In this document: positions 50,896-62,958 of the stretch, one piece after another
Layout of the letters: every line of letters starts with the position of its first letter
How positions within the stretch are numbered: position 1 is the first letter of the stretch
DNA from: Coprinus comatus
Taxonomy: Eukaryota > Basidiomycota > Agaricomycetes > Agaricales > Agaricaceae
Length of the DNA stretch: 64,000 nucleotides
Direction of reading: 5' to 3'
Assembly (NCBI GenBank): GCA_034638255.1
Contig: JAWPGT010000087.1
Span: 22,018-86,017, forward strand
Translations under genes and position numbers: made by a program
The notes under the pieces: generated by a model
The model's input: only the letters and a program-made list of their open reading frames with translations
Databases searched by the model: none
Told to the model about the DNA's origin: nothing

Positions 50896-51333
50896 TCAAT
50901 AAACACTTGCTGCAATCCAAAGGCCTTTCTCTCTAGTGACCAAAGGGTATGGAGACAAATGTATAAGGGATACAACAGAAGAGATTAAAGCTTAGGGCTT
51001 TAATTGTCTACTACATCGAGTATTTATACTATTCTAGGAATGTACCTAATAATAGCTACTGACTAATTATATCCTAATACTTGTCATCACTTTATAATCT
51101 ACTCCATACACAATGCTAGAACTGTCAACAGGAGTAGGTGAGACATCAGGGTCGGGGACTATTTACTCCATACACAATGAAAGATTAGTCAACAGGAGTA
51201 AAATGATGAAACTGATAAGTAATACTGGAGTTGAGGAAATGCAGACTTCTAATATAAATGGAAACTTATACTTAGTTTGACGTTAGGTCATAGTGGTGTC
51301 TTGTAGGCCACAGTGGTGCTTGGAGTCTCTTTG

Positions 51334-52668
51334 TCATATGATGTCATCCATGATGGAGTTGTCTTGGGGAATGAGCTCAGGGAAGATGGCGAACAGATCT
51401 TCTTCTGTGGTAGTGGTGTGGGCCGTTGGATTGGGTGGGCTCATAACATTACTTCCTTCCTTAGGGGGAATGTCCTCATTCTCAACTTCAGAGGTCTCAG
51501 CAAGGGGAGCCAGTGATGTTGGCTTTGGCGATGGGGTCCAAGTCTTCTCCAAGGTCACTTCCAAAGTCTTCCTGATTTGATCCATTACTTTGGCATGAGT
51601 GGCGGTGTGTTTGATGAGAGTTGGAACTGCATTGATGATATCTCTCACTGTGAGATCCAGTCGGAATTGGGGTACAGGGTCCTGTCGATCATGAGTGGTG
51701 TATCTCTGGTGGTTCATGAATGCTAGGATGCATTGTCCTTCAATTGACTGGTCATTGTGTCGGTTGCTGTTGTAGAAGTGTCCTATCTCCTTGTAGAATA
51801 TTACTGTTCACTTTATTGGCAGGGCGGAGTTTAGGGTTCTGGATGTAGTGCTCCTCAACAATGGAGGCCGGGATGGTGTTGGAAGGGAGGCCTTTGTATT
51901 TGTTCCGGGAGCAGTTTGCTTACAGTGGTTGCAGAAGTAACTTTGGCAATGTGGTAAGAAGTGGTTATGTCTGTTACATGCAGGGCACCAACACTGTGTG
52001 GATTTAATTGGTGGCATGTATGGGGTCTGGGGACATTGGCTGGGAATGTCTGGTGTGATAGCAGATTGGTCAGATAGTGGCTTTCCTGAGTGGTCAGGTT
52101 CCGGGCCCATTGTTCAAGCATGTAGTGGTTCCTGAGGAGGGATGTGAGTCACTTCCGAGTCTCCAGAAAGGGTTCCGTCCCTTCGAGTCTCAAGGTTGCT
52201 AGTGCTAACATATCATGGTCCAAAACTAACACTGAAGAGTGAAGGTCTTGAATTTTGGGATCTGTCAAGATCCTGGAAAAGCTGGTGGAGGCCAGCATGC
52301 TCTGGTTGTGAAAAACCATTCAATTGGAGTTTTTGACAAGTGTGGGCCAAGGTGTCCCAAAGGTACAGCTCCTTAGCTCTTTGAGGAAAGTAAGTAGATA
52401 GGTCTTCCTGGAGGGTGTGAAGGAGTGTGTAGTGTTCAGAGTTGTTTCGATGAATGGATTCGAGGTCAGCAATGTATGTTTTGTATGATAGTTGGAATTG
52501 AACAAGCTGAGTGTCAGGGGAATACAGGAGAGGGATGCATGTGGTGGAACCATTGGCAGGAGCCAAGGTTTGGGTTGGGAGTATGGTGGAGGAGGCATTG
52601 GTAGTAGTAGTAGTGGTTGTGTTGGGAGGAGAGTAGAGCATTGAACTGGGGATTTGGTCAGAGTCCAT
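51334..52668 (-). pseudogene. Extra coding block downstream of pol, zinc knuckle
   Basis: Minus-strand fragments in the place where some gypsy elements carry a third ORF. The first (52668-52213) starts [15 protein letters not shown] and is helical around LVQFQLSYKTYIADLESIH. The second (52110-51808) has CPACNRHNHFLPHC, a CX2CX4HX4C zinc knuckle followed by YFCNHCKQTAPG. The third (51717-51334) starts MNHQRYTTHDRQDPV and ends acidic. Stops separate the pieces. The function is unknown; the knuckle suggests nucleic-acid binding, Gag-like. Confidence 0.5.
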
Positions 52669-52689
52669 GTCTCTCTTTATAGTCTTTTA

Positions 52690-54330
52690 GGATTGCTCCT
52701 GAATTGGTAAGATTCGATTCAGGCTCCCAAGAATCTTCCGTGGAAGAGTATCCTTTCCAATGAACAAGATACCATCTTGTCCTCGGCATTCCTCAGTGGT
52801 TAAGGATATTTTTGACTTCGTATTCTTCTTCTCCATTTACGATGTTTGGAGGTGGTGCTGTAAACATCTTGCCATATACATCATTCTCTTTGACAGGAGT
52901 GAGGAGTTGGATATGGAATTTGTTGTGGATCCTCCATGTCTTTGGTAACTCTAGCTCACAGGTGGTTGTTCCTATTTTGCATAGAATTTTGAAGGGGCCT
53001 TCTCGGCATTGTGCCATTTTCTTGGATTTGTATTTGATTTGGAGATTCCTGTTATCGAGCTAGACCTGTTGTCCTGGTTCTAGGGTTGGTGATGGTCTGT
53101 TCGATCGGGTGGCCATAAGTTGACGCATATGTTCATGAGCTTCTTGAGCCTGTTCTCTTGTTTGCTTGAGGTATTCGAATTGGGATGAGATAGATGGAAT
53201 GTTTGAGAGTTCTTCTGTTGTATGGAATGTTTTTGGTGCATAGCCATACATTAGTTCGAATGGGGTTTGAGTGCAACCAGCTGTCAGGAATGCTCTAGAC
53301 AGTCCCCAAGGTCAGTACTTATTGTTGGTTGAGGTTAGAAGAGTTGTGGTTGGATATTCTCTTTGGAGTTCTGGACTTGTAGATTGTTTCTGCTTTCTGT
53401 GACATCACAATGTCATGTCACACATTACTGAAGTGTCCTGCAGACACATGAAGACTCTCTAGTCTAATACAAGTGTCTGCAGTGTTTGTGTTCTATCTTA
53501 GTCATTTCTCATTGGTTTCCTTCCATTCCTTCGTCATCGTGCTCGTCTCATTGTCCTCTACGATCCTGTGCTTACACCAGCATGGGTGCAGGAGTTGTGT
53601 GTAAATTCAAGGATAGGCAGTGCTCATACCCAAGCATTGGGGTTTGCAGAGCAATAGATGGATAAGAATAATTCGATCTCTTGATTGAATCTCTTGGTTG
53701 ATCTGTCTGATTGAGGGTGATAAGTGGTCAAGTATGCTGGTTCTATATTTAGTTTTGAATAGAATTCTTGCATTGACTTGGCAATGAATTGGGGTCCTCG
53801 ATCTGAGATAACCTTTTCAGGAGTTCTGAATTTGGCAAATAACTGTTCTATCAATAGCTCGGCTATGTCATCGGCTGTGGCTGTTTTTGAAGTAGGAATA
53901 ATTAATATCCCCTTTGTAAGTCCATGGTCCACTATGGACAATATAGAGTCATAGGAGCCGTCTGGAGGTAGATCCGTTATCATATCCATGGAGATTTGGG
54001 TGAATGGACAGATGGAAGCAGGTCCTTTTATGGGTTGTAAAGGTGCTTTGAGTGGGTGGCAGTTAATCTTGTATTGTTGACAAGTTCCACAACCTTGAAC
54101 GTAGTTGTGTACAAATGAGTTCATACCAGGCCAGTAACAGTATTGCTTTAGTTTTCGTAAAGTTTCTGTAATTCCTGGGTGTCCAGCAGTGATATGGTCG
54201 TGTACTCTTTGTAAGAGAGATCATCGAAGAAGAAGATCATCGGGGATGACAATCTTATTCTGATAGTGGAGGAAACCATTGTCATTGATGACATATGTTT
54301 TGGGAATAGATGAAGATCATTGTTGAGTGA
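52690..54330 (-). pseudogene. Integrase and chromodomain of element 1
   Basis: Integrase core fragments: zinc-binding tail CGTCQQYKIN, then DMITDLPPDGSYDSILSIVD (first Asp), ISDRGPQFIAKSMQEFY (second Asp) and HPQSDRSTKRFNQE, where Lys replaces the usual third catalytic Glu. The gene is split by the solo LTR at 53282-53576 and continues with QTPFELMYGYAPK and LQIKYKSKKMAQCREGPFKI. A chromodomain (EEEYEVKNIL, then after a stop [19 protein letters not shown]) ends it near 52690. It is not functional. Confidence 0.75.
53282..53576. mobile_element. Solo LTR, family 1, copy 2 (295 bp)
   Basis: TGTCAGGAATGC...GCTTACA with target duplication CCAGC at 53277-53281 and 53577-53581. Removing it and one target copy rejoins the integrase frame of element 1 at a conserved position just before QTPFELMYGY, which proves insertion into that element. 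About 95% identical by eye to 49452-49798 outside the extra segment. Confidence 0.92.
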
Positions 54331-54419
54331 CATCTTTTATTTTCTGACCAATGAGGTCATCAATAATGCAGATTGACGTTTCTTGTAAATCTGTGGAGAA
54401 TAATGATGGGGGTAATGCA

Positions 54420-55610
54420 GTTATGTCATGGTTATCATCTCTGATTGGTATGTGATCAGGTCTTTGGGATAGGTGATCAGCAGGACTATTTTTCTTGCTG
54501 GGAATATGTTGGATTTCAATGTTGAATCGTTGCATGTATGCTGTCCATTGTGCTTGTCATTGGTTGAGATCTTGAGGGTTCTTCCAATGTTTGAGGTTTT
54601 TGTGATCAGACCATACAATGGTTTTGTGTGGTGATCCTTTGAAGTAGTGTCTCCACTCTATGAGTGCTCGAATTATTGCAAGGAATTCTTGCTCTGAGCA
54701 ATGATAATTGCATTTGGCAGGATTGAAACTTCGACTGTGATAAGCAACTGGGTGCTTGACTCCATTGGTGTCTTGTTGCAGTAGAACAGCTCCTGTTGCA
54801 TATAGAGATGTGTTGCATTCTATTTCAAATGGTTTAGTTTGATCAGCAACTGTGAGGATGGGCTGTGTGAGAAATCACGCTTTCAGATCTTCGAATGAAG
54901 ACTGGCATTCAGATGTCCAATCAAATACTTTAGTATTAGACATAAGAGCATTAAGCGGATGTGTGGGGTCGGAGTAGTTTTGAATGAATTTGTGATAGAA
55001 GTTGCAAAATCCAATGAACTTGCGAACATCTCATACTGATTTAGGTACAGGCCATTGTTGGATGCCTTGTAATTTTGCGGGGTCCATGGTGACATTGTTG
55101 GGAGTGATGATTATACTGAGATACTTGAGGTGTTGTTTTTTGAATTCACATTTCTCTGTTTTGAGGAATAGATCGTTCCTTAGGAGGATTCGTAGTACTT
55201 CTTTAGTAATATGGTGAAGTTCCTCTTTGGTTTTGGCATGAATGAGGATATCATCCATATAGACAATGACTTCTCCATCATCTATCAGCTTTCTAAACAA
55301 TGAGTCCATCATTGCTTGGAAGGTAGCTGGTGAGTTGCACATTCCGAAGAACATGACTGTGGGTTCAAAGAGTCCTTTAGTTGTTTTAAAGGCTCCTTTC
55401 CATTGATCTCCATCTTTTATGCAGATATTGTTATATCCTAGATGAACATCAAGTTTTGTGAACCATTTCGAATCTCTCAATTTGTCGAGTATTGACACGA
55501 GATGAGGGGAATGGGATATGCATTTTTGATAGTGTGTTGGTTCAGATATCTGTAGTCTTGACAGGGCCGTAGTTTTCCATCTTTCTTTCCTACAAAGAAG
55601 AAAGGGGAGG
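54420..55610 (-). pseudogene. Reverse transcriptase and RNase H of element 1
   Basis: RT fragment 55498-55031 has WFTKLDVHLGYNNICIKDG, FFGMCNSPATFQAMMDSL and the catalytic [21 protein letters not shown] coding lies to its right, up to the solo LTR. RNase H follows with YATGAVLLQQD, KHPVAYHSRSFNPAKCNYH and WSDHKNLKHWKN, plus the linker RFNIEIQHIPSKKNSPADHL. Several stops interrupt it. Confidence 0.75.
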
Positions 55611-55613
55611 CCA

Positions 55614-55931
55614 TGTTAGGTTTTTCCCAGATATCTCCTTATCTTATCCATCTTTCCTAATCACTCCACTTATCTTATTGTGATGTTCTGGACTCTTTCA
55701 TAATGTTCTTTTCCCTTATTATGTTACTTACATATTCCCTTTGTGTGCTGGCAAGGGTCCTTATTGTTCTCCCCTTTTGGTTGTTCTTTGTTCTAGTAGA
55801 TATATAAGTCCCTCATGTCTTAGCCAAACCATCCAATCAATTCCCTTCTTTCTGTGTCTGTGTCTGTGTCTGAGCTTAACTCTCTCTCAACTTCACTCTC
55901 ATTCTCAACATCACTCTCTACCATTCTAACA
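55614..55931 (+). mobile_element. Solo LTR, family 2 (318 bp)
   Basis: Begins TGTTAGG and ends CTAACA, a 6-bp terminal inverted repeat. Target duplication GGCCA at 55609-55613 and 55932-55936. A TATATAAG box near 55800 and a pyrimidine-rich 3' half fit an LTR promoter reading on the plus strand. It splits the RT N-terminus of element 1. Unrelated to the TGTCAGG family. Confidence 0.9.
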
Positions 55932-56084
55932 GGCCATAGGTGATTTTGAGGGTCAAATGTAACCTTTTTCAAGATTTTCTTTTAAGAAAGTGTCAAGTTC
56001 CTTCTCCTCTAAAGGTGATAACCAATATGGTTTAATTGAATGAGCTTTGAATGAATCTTCAAGTTCAATTTTATAATCCCATGG

Positions 56085-57900
56085 TCAGGTTTGAGGAAAG
56101 TGTTCTGATGCTTTCTTGTCAAAGAGCTTGTAGAATTTGGCAAACTCATTAGGAACGACTTTCTTAGGGTTGTCTTGTTTCTTGTCACCAAATTGTTGAG
56201 CAATGGTGTTGGAGGATGATGTTTTGATGTTGATTTCAACTGAGTCTTCCTCATCAAGGTAGATTTTGTTCAGTTGGGCACCATCATCTATAATGGTTTG
56301 AATCAGATCAAGGTATATCTCATCACTTGATTCTTCTTCTCTCCATTTGAGTAATCTGTCAGACCAATTGATGTCTGGATTATTTTCCTGTAACCAGGGG
56401 AATCCTAAGATGATTCTAGGTTTTCCAAGACTGATTATCTTGGCTTCAATGGTTGTTTGTTGACCATTAACTGTACAGTTCAATGGAGAATAGAATGAAC
56501 AAACACCATTTTTGGTACCATCTGTATTGTAAGCAGTAATGGGTTTTAAGAGTTTCTTGACAGGCCATTGGTGTTGTTAAACCAAAGCTGGGTCAATGAA
56601 ATTTCCTCCTGCTCCTGAGTCAATGAGGGCAAGGATATCCATGGTTTCTGAGTTGGCTACTGCACTGGAAGTTTGTGTGGGGGTATAGATAGAGTTGGAT
56701 CCATTTCCTCCAAGTTGTACAGCATTGAGTGGAAGAGGAATAGAATATGATGATGTAGATGGGGCAGTAGACACAGACGGAAGAGAGTTAGACGTGGTGG
56801 CTAATCTCTTTAAGCAAAATCCTTGATTTCACTGCTGAAATCATTGTTCATGTTATCCTGGGAGAAGTAATCATAGACATCTGCTACTTCTTCTTCAGGG
56901 GCAGTTTTGATGAGGTTGTTGATCTGACGTCATAGATGGGGGTTTCGATTTTTGGTCAGGGCCTTCCTCTGGTTGTATGCCTGGTGAGGGATTGACCTTG
57001 GGCGATTAGGTGATGGGCCAGTTCATCAAGCTGGGCATCAGTTGGTGAAATGGCTGGGTTTCTTGCAGAGGAAACAAAGTCAATCTCTGAACAATTCCTT
57101 TTGTTCACTTGTGAAGACTCTGTCAATGAATTGATTAAGGATCTCTCTGGGATCAACTTGAGGTGGCTGAGGGATTTCTTCTTCAAAGTCCTCCTGTTCA
57201 TCGTGTATGTTACAGAGTTCCTCTTCACTGTTGAGGTAAAGGTTATTGATTGCCTCTTCGATGTAGTCAACATCCATGACGTATGGGTCTTTTGTGACCA
57301 CAGGTGGTTGAATGTAATGCGGGATAGACTGTGGTTGACAAAAGTTTTGAGTCTGGCAATAGCAAGGGTTTTGACATATTTGAGGGTTCCTTTGGGGATA
57401 GTGTGTCTGATGATAGTCTCGTTCAGACTGAAGTATATGGCTGGCTGTGTGGGCAGCACCTTTCCATGCTTCATAGGTATCGGCTGGCATGGCTCTGATG
57501 GCATACATTCCAATTGTGGGTTCAAGACCCATTTTGAAGAGATGGATTTTGAGTGTGTCTTGTGTGATTTGTGCCTCAAGTGTGAGGGCTTCGAATTCTG
57601 CGATGTATTCGTGTATATTGTGCATTCCTTGTTTAAACTTGGTAATCCAGGCCATGGCATCTGAGACATGGGTGGATGAGTGGAAGCTTGTGTCCAAGGC
57701 TGTGTTGAATGCTTTGAAGGTTCTGAAGCTGTAGGTTGCATTGGTGTCATCGTATTTGCTTTCTGTAAATGTGTGTGCCCATGTGGCTGCCAGTCCAACC
57801 ATAAGGGAAAGAGTGTATAGGATCTTTGTTTCACTGTCATGGAATCAGGCTTGGTCTGCTGCATAGTAGATTCCAAGGCATTGTTTCCAATGCCCATAGG
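56085..57900 (-). pseudogene. Gag and protease region of element 1
   Basis: Gag-like frame 57802-57080 includes YSFRTFKAFNTALDTSF, AWITKFKQGMHNIHEYIAEF and LFKMGLEPTIGMYAIRAMP, a Ty3-type capsid pattern. A zinc knuckle CFLCKKPSHFTN follows, interrupted by a stop before its last Cys. Protease pieces are ILALIDSGAGGNFID (56640-56590, catalytic DSG) and RIILGFPWLQENNPDINW near 56400. Not functional. Confidence 0.7.
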
Positions 57901-58985
57901 ATGCTGTGTCTCCAGCGAATGGTGGGGGAACTGGGAGTTTGAGTGCTGGGACAGTGGTTGTGGTGGGCATCATTGGATTTAAGCTTGACATGCTGTTTGT
58001 AGTAGGTGTGGGGGGATTTGGTGGAGCTGGGGGTAATGTCTAAGTTTGTGGAGTTGTTGGGTTGGCAGGAGTTGGGATTGGTGTATGGACTCGAGGTGGG
58101 ATAGTAACTCTAGGTCTTTGAGGAGGGATTGGTAGGGGGTCATCATCTGAGTTGTCTTCTTCAGATGAAGATTGTTGTGATTTTTCTCTGTATTGTTGTC
58201 TTGAAGTCTTGCTAGATTGCAAACTTTGTCATTGTATAGGGCTAGGTTCTCCGAAAAACTGAGATTGGGGAGGTACTGGTGGTTGTGTATAAAATGACAA
58301 GGTGGAGTGTCCAGAGTCTTGTGAGGTAGAGGCTTGGATCAGTCTGGGGATGTGAGCTGGGAAGGGCTCGGTGGAAGGGGTTTCTCGGTAATGAGATCTG
58401 CTTCATTGAAGTTGCGACCTATCAAATTCCAGTTTAGGAACTGATGTTTGGCTGGTTCTTCATTGTCGTGAAATGATGATTCAGTGTTGGTGGTTGCCCA
58501 AGAATCTGTAGAGGTTTTTAGAATAGAATTTGTTGGGGTAAGAAAAGGATTGGGAATAGAAGAGGGAGAACTGCTGCCTAACAGCTTGATAATGCTCGCT
58601 TAGAGCTTTTGCTACCCTGAGCAGCTTGCTCGTGCCACTAATTAAAGCGGGCAGACTATGACTTACTAAATGCATAGATTTCAGCGATGTACAAACCCAC
58701 CGCAGTTCAGTTGGCTAGGATTTCAAACACCTAGACTTCCCACTTTACTCTAGTGAAGGAGCATCACTTTGTGAGCTGCGATGTGTTATACCAGGGATTA
58801 GTGGGTATAACAACTACCAGTATACCACTAGGAGGTACTGGTTAGACCAGAACAAGTAACACTGTTTCAAGTTCCAAGATAACGGGAATTGATTGACTGC
58901 CAGGTTTCAACAATCCTCCGTTTGGTTCCAAGGGGGAGAGACTGGATAACCCTACTGGTCCAGTGAAAGGGGGGCTTTAATCTAA

Positions 58986-59059
58986 TGTTATGACCACGAA
59001 CTGTTAAGCTGAACACTCCTGGAACTTAAATGCTAGAGTGTAGTCATGTAGGAATGTGT
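58986..59059. repeat. 74-bp repeat, candidate short LTR of element 2
   Basis: Same-orientation match to 50820-50895. On the minus strand it starts right after the putative polypurine tract and ends ATAACA. The pol frame runs into it and stops at 59004. Confidence 0.5.
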
Positions 59060-62000
59060 CCCCTTCTAGGGTGCAGCGTCCCGATGTACTTGTGAACTGA
59101 GTGCGAGGTCGGAAAGGAATGGAGTCGAAGGCCGTGGAACGGATAAGTCGAGGTGCAGTGGGGTTTTTGCGATAGAACTCGGCGATTTTTTCGGGGGCAT
59201 GGACGTCGGCTGCGAGTTCCCAAGAGTTCTCTTCCATGCTGAAGTCTTGCCACTTGATCAGAAATCTGAGTTTACCTCGTTGCACTTTACTGTCCAATAT
59301 TTCTTCTACTTCCCATTCCTCTTCGTTGTCCACCAGTATTGGCATCGGTATTTTTGTCGGCTTCCGACCAGGGATTGGGTCTTTGGGAGCTGGAGTGAGT
59401 TTAACCACATTGAACACCGGGTGCAGGCGCGACAACCTTCGGGGAAGCTTGAGCCGATATGCCCCAGGCCCAACCTTGCGGTCGACGGCGAAAGGACCTA
59501 ACTGTGTGTGCTCAAACTTCTTTGAAGGCCGACTCGTTGCGATGTCCGATGCGTCAAGGTAAACCATGTCACCCGTCTTGAGCTCGGGGGCAGGGGTCCG
59601 ACGTTGATCGTAGTACTTTGCCATATCGTCCTTTGCCTTCACCAGTGCCGATTTTGCTTCTTCTAGTGCCGACTCCATCCGGGTTTTGAACTCATTGACC
59701 GTTTCGAGTCGGGAGGGGTGTTGTCGGGGTTCGAAGCCCATGCGAGGGTCGCGGCCGGTGTCTAACACAAAGGGCGATTGGTGGGTCGCAGCATGAACGT
59801 GATTGTTGTGTTGGAATTCGGCGAGCGGGAGAAGGTCATACCAATCATTCTGTCGCTGGTTAACAAAGACTCGGATATACTGGTCGAGTTCTTGGTTAAC
59901 TCGTTCAGTTTGACCGTCGGCTTGCGGGTGCCAAGCTGTAGTCGCAGCGACCTTGATGCCTAAGAGTCGGTACAACTCGCGGGTGAATTCCGACACAAAC
60001 TGCGGGCCTCGGTCGGAGACAACACGTTGAGGTAGGCCGTGGAGCTTCCAGATGTTGTGGAGAAGAGTCGGGCGACACCTTCGGCAGTGCAAGTCGTGTG
60101 GGTGGCAGGAAATGAACTCGTTTTGATACTGAATCGACGACTGTGAACACCGCGTCATAACCGTTGGACTCTGGGAGTTCGACGACAAAGTCAATGCTGA
60201 TAGTGTCCCAGCGGGCATTGGGGATGGGAAGTGGGTGAAGTTCGCCAACTGGTCGGTGTCGGTGGGGCTTTGTCCGTAAGCACAAGTCACAAGTAGAGGC
60301 ATACTGACCGATGTAACGAGACATAGAAGGCCACCAGTAGTTCCGACCCACGAGTTCGAGGGTCTTCCAGCGTCCTGCATGTCCGCCGACTTTGGAATCA
60401 TGGTGTTGGGCCACGATGCGACATCTAAGGTCAGGGATGTTAGGGACATAGATTTTACCTCGATGAAGTAGCAACCCATTATCCTCCGACCATTCAGAAC
60501 TCTTAACTGATTTTGACTTTGACAACTTCAACTCCCGCGCTGCCTTCGCCACTGCCTCCTCTTGTTCACCATCCCGATTACCACATCTGATCTCTCGCAA
60601 CACATCCTGCTCTTCTCCGACCAAAACAACACCTTCCAGGGCTCGAACAGCGAATAGCGATGGAGGGAGGAGGGTGAGGTTGTCATTATCGTCCTTGCCA
60701 GTTCCATGGTCGGCCCGTCAGGAGAGTGCGTCGGGTTTGCCCATGGATCGGCCTGGTCGGTGATGAAGTGAGAAGTTGAACCGGGACAGGTAGAGGGACC
60801 AGCGGGCTTGTCAGCGGTTGAGTTTCTTCGCAGTCATGAAGTACTCGAGGTTCTTGTGGTCCGTCCAGATTTCTACCTTGTGTTCACTGCCCTCCAGGAA
60901 GTGCCTCCACTCTTCGAGTGATCGGATGATAGCCAACATCTCTTTGTCATGGATCTCATAATTGCGTTCGACTGGTGACAGCGATTTTGAGTAGAATGCG
61001 ATGGGGTGCCACTTGTTGTCTTCCGATGCAAGCTGCGACAAGACAGCTCCAGTTGCAAAGTCGGAGCTGTCGGCCTCTACTCGGTAAGGTGCGGTGTCGT
61101 CGGGAGAAGATAAGATCGGTGCCGATGTAATGGCTGTCTTCAGAGCATCGAAGGCTTCCTGCTGTTCAGTACCCCAGTTCCAAGGTGTACTGGACTTGGT
61201 TAGATCGAAGAGCGGCCGACCGATGTGTGAAAAATCCCGAATAAAACGTCGGTAGAAATTGGCAAACCCAAGGAAAGACTGAACTTCCGTCTTGTTTTTC
61301 GGAATTGGCCAGTCACGAACTCCTGCAACCTTCACTGGATCCATCTCTACACAGTTCTCCGAAATGATCAGCCCCAAGTATTCTATCTTCTGCTTCTCAA
61401 ACTCGCATTTTTCGGGTCGGAGGTACAGCTTGTGTTCCTTGAGTACCTCCATCACACGTCGGATCGCCTTCCGATGTTCCTCCAGGGTTTTCGAAAAGAT
61501 CAGGATGTCGTCGAGGTAGACAATAACAATTCCTTCCATGATGAGGTCATGGAGATGTGTCGTTCATCACTGTCTGGAAGGTCGCTGGGCTGTTAGTCAT
61601 GCCGAAAAACATCACCAGAGGTTCGAAGAGCCCCCGATTCGTTCGGAAAGCGGCCTTCCACTCATCGCCAGGCTTGATACGGATGTTGTTGAAGCCCCAT
61701 CGGATGTCAAGTTTGGTGAAGTATTTTGCGCCCCGCAGTTTCGAAACAATTTCGGAGATGAGTGGGATGGGGTACTTGTTCTTCACTGTGATGGCGTTGA
61801 GGTTCCGATAGTCTTGTACCAACCGAAGCGAACCGTCCTTCTTTTTAATGAAAAAAACGGGGGCTGCCATCGGCGACTTTGAGGGGCGAATCCTTCCCGA
61901 AGCAAGGTTCTCTTGGAGGAACTCGTCAAGTGCGGCTTGTTCTTTCGGTGAAATCGGGTAGACCTTGGTGGTTTTGGCAGTTTCACCAGGGACGAGTTCA

Positions 62001-62950
62001 ACAGCGTGATCCCAAGGCCGATTTTCGGGGAGCTCTTGGAAAGCAGCCTCAGAGAAAACAGTTTCGAAGTCGTGTAGGTAGTTGGGAATATGAGCCTTGA
62101 AGCCGAGGTTGGCAGTTGCGGTATTCTTCCGATGCGCTTCGGCAAGTTGTTGCGATAGAGTACCAGTTGCTGAAATCTGTTCCGAAACCGAAAGAACCGA
62201 TGAGCGAGGGATGGCAGCAAAAATCCGATCTCCTTCCTCCAATTCTGACCAACTAACTCCTTCTTCCGACTCTTCATCCTCTTCTTCATTCACCTCTTCC
62301 ACAAGCACTGGAAAGGGTCCTGAAGTGCAGACCCTTAGCACTTTCTCCTGGAACTTCTTCTCTTCCTTGTATTCCTGTCGGCAACCTTCGCAAGTCCTCG
62401 GACACCTCGACATTTTGACTTCCTTTGTTACCCAATCGACTTCGGGGTTGTGTGCGCGGAGCCAAGTATAGCCAAGTATAACGGACTCCTTTCCGAGGCC
62501 GGTGACAGCGAAGACTGCACGTTCGGAATGATTCTTGTATCGGAGAACCATATCGACCACTTCGGCGATTTCTCCAGCTTCATTCGGGGTGCCGTCAACA
62601 TTGAAGACAGGGATTGGGTGTGATAGACGGCGGGTGGTGAGCTTATGTTGATGAGCGAAGTCCCGATCGATGAAGATACCAGTGGCACCAGAGTCTACGA
62701 GTGCTTCCGATGAAAATCTGACTCCAGTGTCGGTGGTTTCAAGGTCGATCGGCAGTTTCAGGGCGTTGGCGGGGGCGGTGGATGAAATGACATACCGGGT
62801 CAGGAGGTAACGACGTTCCCAGTGAGGTCGGCGGGGTTTGGACACGGCTATAGGTTTGGGTGTAGGTGGGGAAATAGTAGTTTCGTTTATTTCTTCTACG
62901 GGTAGTACAGCAAACCTATTAACACTAGACAATCGGGGCGTGGCCTCCAC
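59004..62950 (-). pseudogene. Pol polyprotein of element 2
   Basis: Reading leftwards: retropepsin with ALVDSGATGIFID and VILGYTWLRAHNPEVDW; RT with VFFIKKKDGSLRLVQDYRN, FTKLDIRWGFNNIRIKPGD, FFGMTNSPATFQTVMND and VYLDDILIF; RNase H with EADSSDFATGAVLSQ and WTDHKNLEYF; integrase with HH-CC zinc domain (CDLCLRTKPH), ISIDFVVELPESNGYD, VSDRGPQFVSEFTRELYR and HPQADGQTERVNQELDQY (complete D,D,E); chromodomain EEEWEVEEIL...FLIKWQDFSMEENSWE. Damage: a frameshift just before VYLDD near 61550, stops after AKKLNR (60811) and near 60720, and a shift near 60070. The integrase-chromodomain part is nearly intact. Confidence 0.85.
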
Positions 62951-62958
62951 CGATTGAG

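Larger units (their letters stand above)
51300..58985 (-). mobile_element. Degenerate Ty3/gypsy retroelement (element 1)
   Basis: Minus-strand order from right to left: Gag-like, protease, reverse transcriptase, RNase H, integrase, chromodomain, then an extra zinc-knuckle coding block. Many stops and frame changes. Two unrelated solo LTRs are inserted in its pol region. Its own LTRs could not be fixed; the right limit is placed at the 58986 repeat and the left near 51300. The AT-richer, more degenerate sequence suggests it is older than element 2. Confidence 0.75.

Noticed and set aside
57050..57664. 204-residue plus-strand frame
   Set aside because: It is exactly antisense to the Gag frame of element 1, which has recognisable capsid motifs.
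58640..58800. tRNA-like segment with GTTCAGTTGG
   Set aside because: The A-box-like motif has no convincing B-box or acceptor stem and sits in the leader of a gypsy element.
59199..59562. Plus-strand frames over the chromodomain of element 2
   Set aside because: Antisense shadows of a well-supported minus-strand pol.
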